64,000 bases of DNA from Ketobacter sp. MCCC 1A13808. GTDB taxonomy: Bacteria > Pseudomonadota > Gammaproteobacteria > Pseudomonadales > Ketobacteraceae. The stretch spans positions 1 to 64,000 of the forward strand of contig NZ_VRKW01000003.1 of assembly GCF_009746715.1 (NCBI RefSeq). The letters are read 5' to 3'. The notes below the pieces were generated by a model. The model saw nothing but the letters and a program-made list of their open reading frames with translations, had not been told where the DNA came from and made no database searches. Shown piece after piece: positions 63,850 to 64,000 of this stretch (its first letter is position 1; each line of letters starts with the position of its first letter). Both the position numbers and the translations under genes were made by a program.

Positions 63850-64000
63850 TATTGGTATTGTTGGCGCTATTGCTGCTGGGGCTGATGTTTTATCCTCAAT
63901 ACGCTACCCGAAAACTGCTGCAAAAGCACAATTCGCCCCGCGCGGATTTCCCCGGCACCGGGGGCCAGTTTGCAGAACACCTGATCCAGCGTTTTAAACT
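63846..64000 (+). CDS. YugP-like membrane zinc metallopeptidase, N-terminal part
   Basis: Starts at GTG 63846, overlapping the ybaK stop (GTGA), and runs off the end of the window after about 51 codons. It begins with a hydrophobic helix (MILVLLALLLLGLMFYPQY) followed by SPRADFPGTGGQFAEHLI, the segment that follows the first helix in YugP-type neutral zinc peptidases. The HExxH motif would lie beyond the window. Confidence 0.7.
   Translation, partial: MILVLLALLLLGLMFYPQYATRKLLQKHNSPRADFPGTGGQFAEHLIQRFK

Noticed and set aside
1-64000. CRISPR arrays, rRNA and tRNA genes
   Set aside because: I saw no regularly spaced short repeats, tRNA cloverleaf with CCA context, or rRNA-like sequence. A covariance-model scan would be decisive.

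Overview
The window looks like chromosomal DNA of a free-living, probably marine gammaproteobacterium. The evidence is indirect: a nickel superoxide dismutase locus, an MpaB/DUF2236-type oxygenase, 7TMR-DISM diguanylate cyclases, bacterial Ser/Thr kinases, a Tas-type aldo-keto reductase, and signal peptides, lipoboxes and an outer-membrane porin of Gram-negative type. I cannot name the genus. I see no rRNA, tRNA, CRISPR array, recognisable transposase or origin.

Layout. (1) 1-2867: the tail of an RHS polymorphic-toxin locus. Two orphan C-terminal cassettes lie in tandem, each a 420-bp near-identical RHS core repeat followed by a different toxin tip and a small putative immunity gene; the second immunity gene appears frameshifted. 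(2) 3220-6343: a small membrane protein, a coiled lipoprotein and a membrane-anchored TPR/ankyrin protein. (3) 6367-12285, minus strand: a Tas-like aldo-keto reductase, remnants of an SF1 helicase and of a DUF3883 protein, an ADP-ribosylglycohydrolase, a TPR protein, a DUF1266 protein, and a decayed fragment of a second ADP-ribosylglycohydrolase. (4) 12291-15923: a porin and a short PstS-like periplasmic protein divergent from a hybrid histidine kinase. (5) 16296-21985: a transmembrane Ser/Thr kinase, a small secreted protein, and a large HD-GYP sensor with Cache-like and SBP3-like periplasmic regions.

(6) 22054-35566: mostly single-gene units. These are two GST-like proteins, a phytase/esterase-like beta-propeller protein, GFA-like, VOC and SRPBCC proteins, a secreted GH12 glucanase with a ricin-type lectin domain, two 7TMR-DISM GGDEF proteins, an MpaB-family oxygenase and a DUF4442 hotdog protein. 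(7) 35645-39280: a compact phosphosignalling operon of CHASE2-like Ser/Thr kinase, PP2C phosphatase and FHA protein. (8) 39255-42016: a B12-binding-type radical SAM protein overlapping a group-1 glycosyltransferase. (9) 42301-43596: an XRE/MmyB-like regulator divergent from a DUF2834 membrane protein. (10) 43724-45389: a nickel SOD operon with sodN, its maturation protease sodX, a small His-rich membrane protein and an unknown helical protein, preceded by a good Fur-box match. (11) 45601-46620: a secreted HAD phosphatase.

(12) 47105-53629: three tandem paralogous secreted alpha/beta-hydrolase lipoproteins of about 700 residues. (13) 53887-63241: a five-gene amidoligase/transglutaminase operon: transglutaminase-DUF2126, a fused circularly permuted ATP-grasp/alpha-E protein, a second transglutaminase, then a separate ATP-grasp and a separate alpha-E protein. 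These gene sets are thought to make or remodel an unidentified peptide or peptide tag. The fused ATP-grasp copy has lost the glycine-rich loop that the stand-alone copy retains. (14) 63382-64000: ybaK and the start of a YugP-like membrane zinc peptidase that runs off the end.

The least understood parts are the amidoligase operon with its unequal ATP-grasp pair, the hydrolase triplet beside it, the RHS tips, and the small His-rich protein in the nickel SOD operon.
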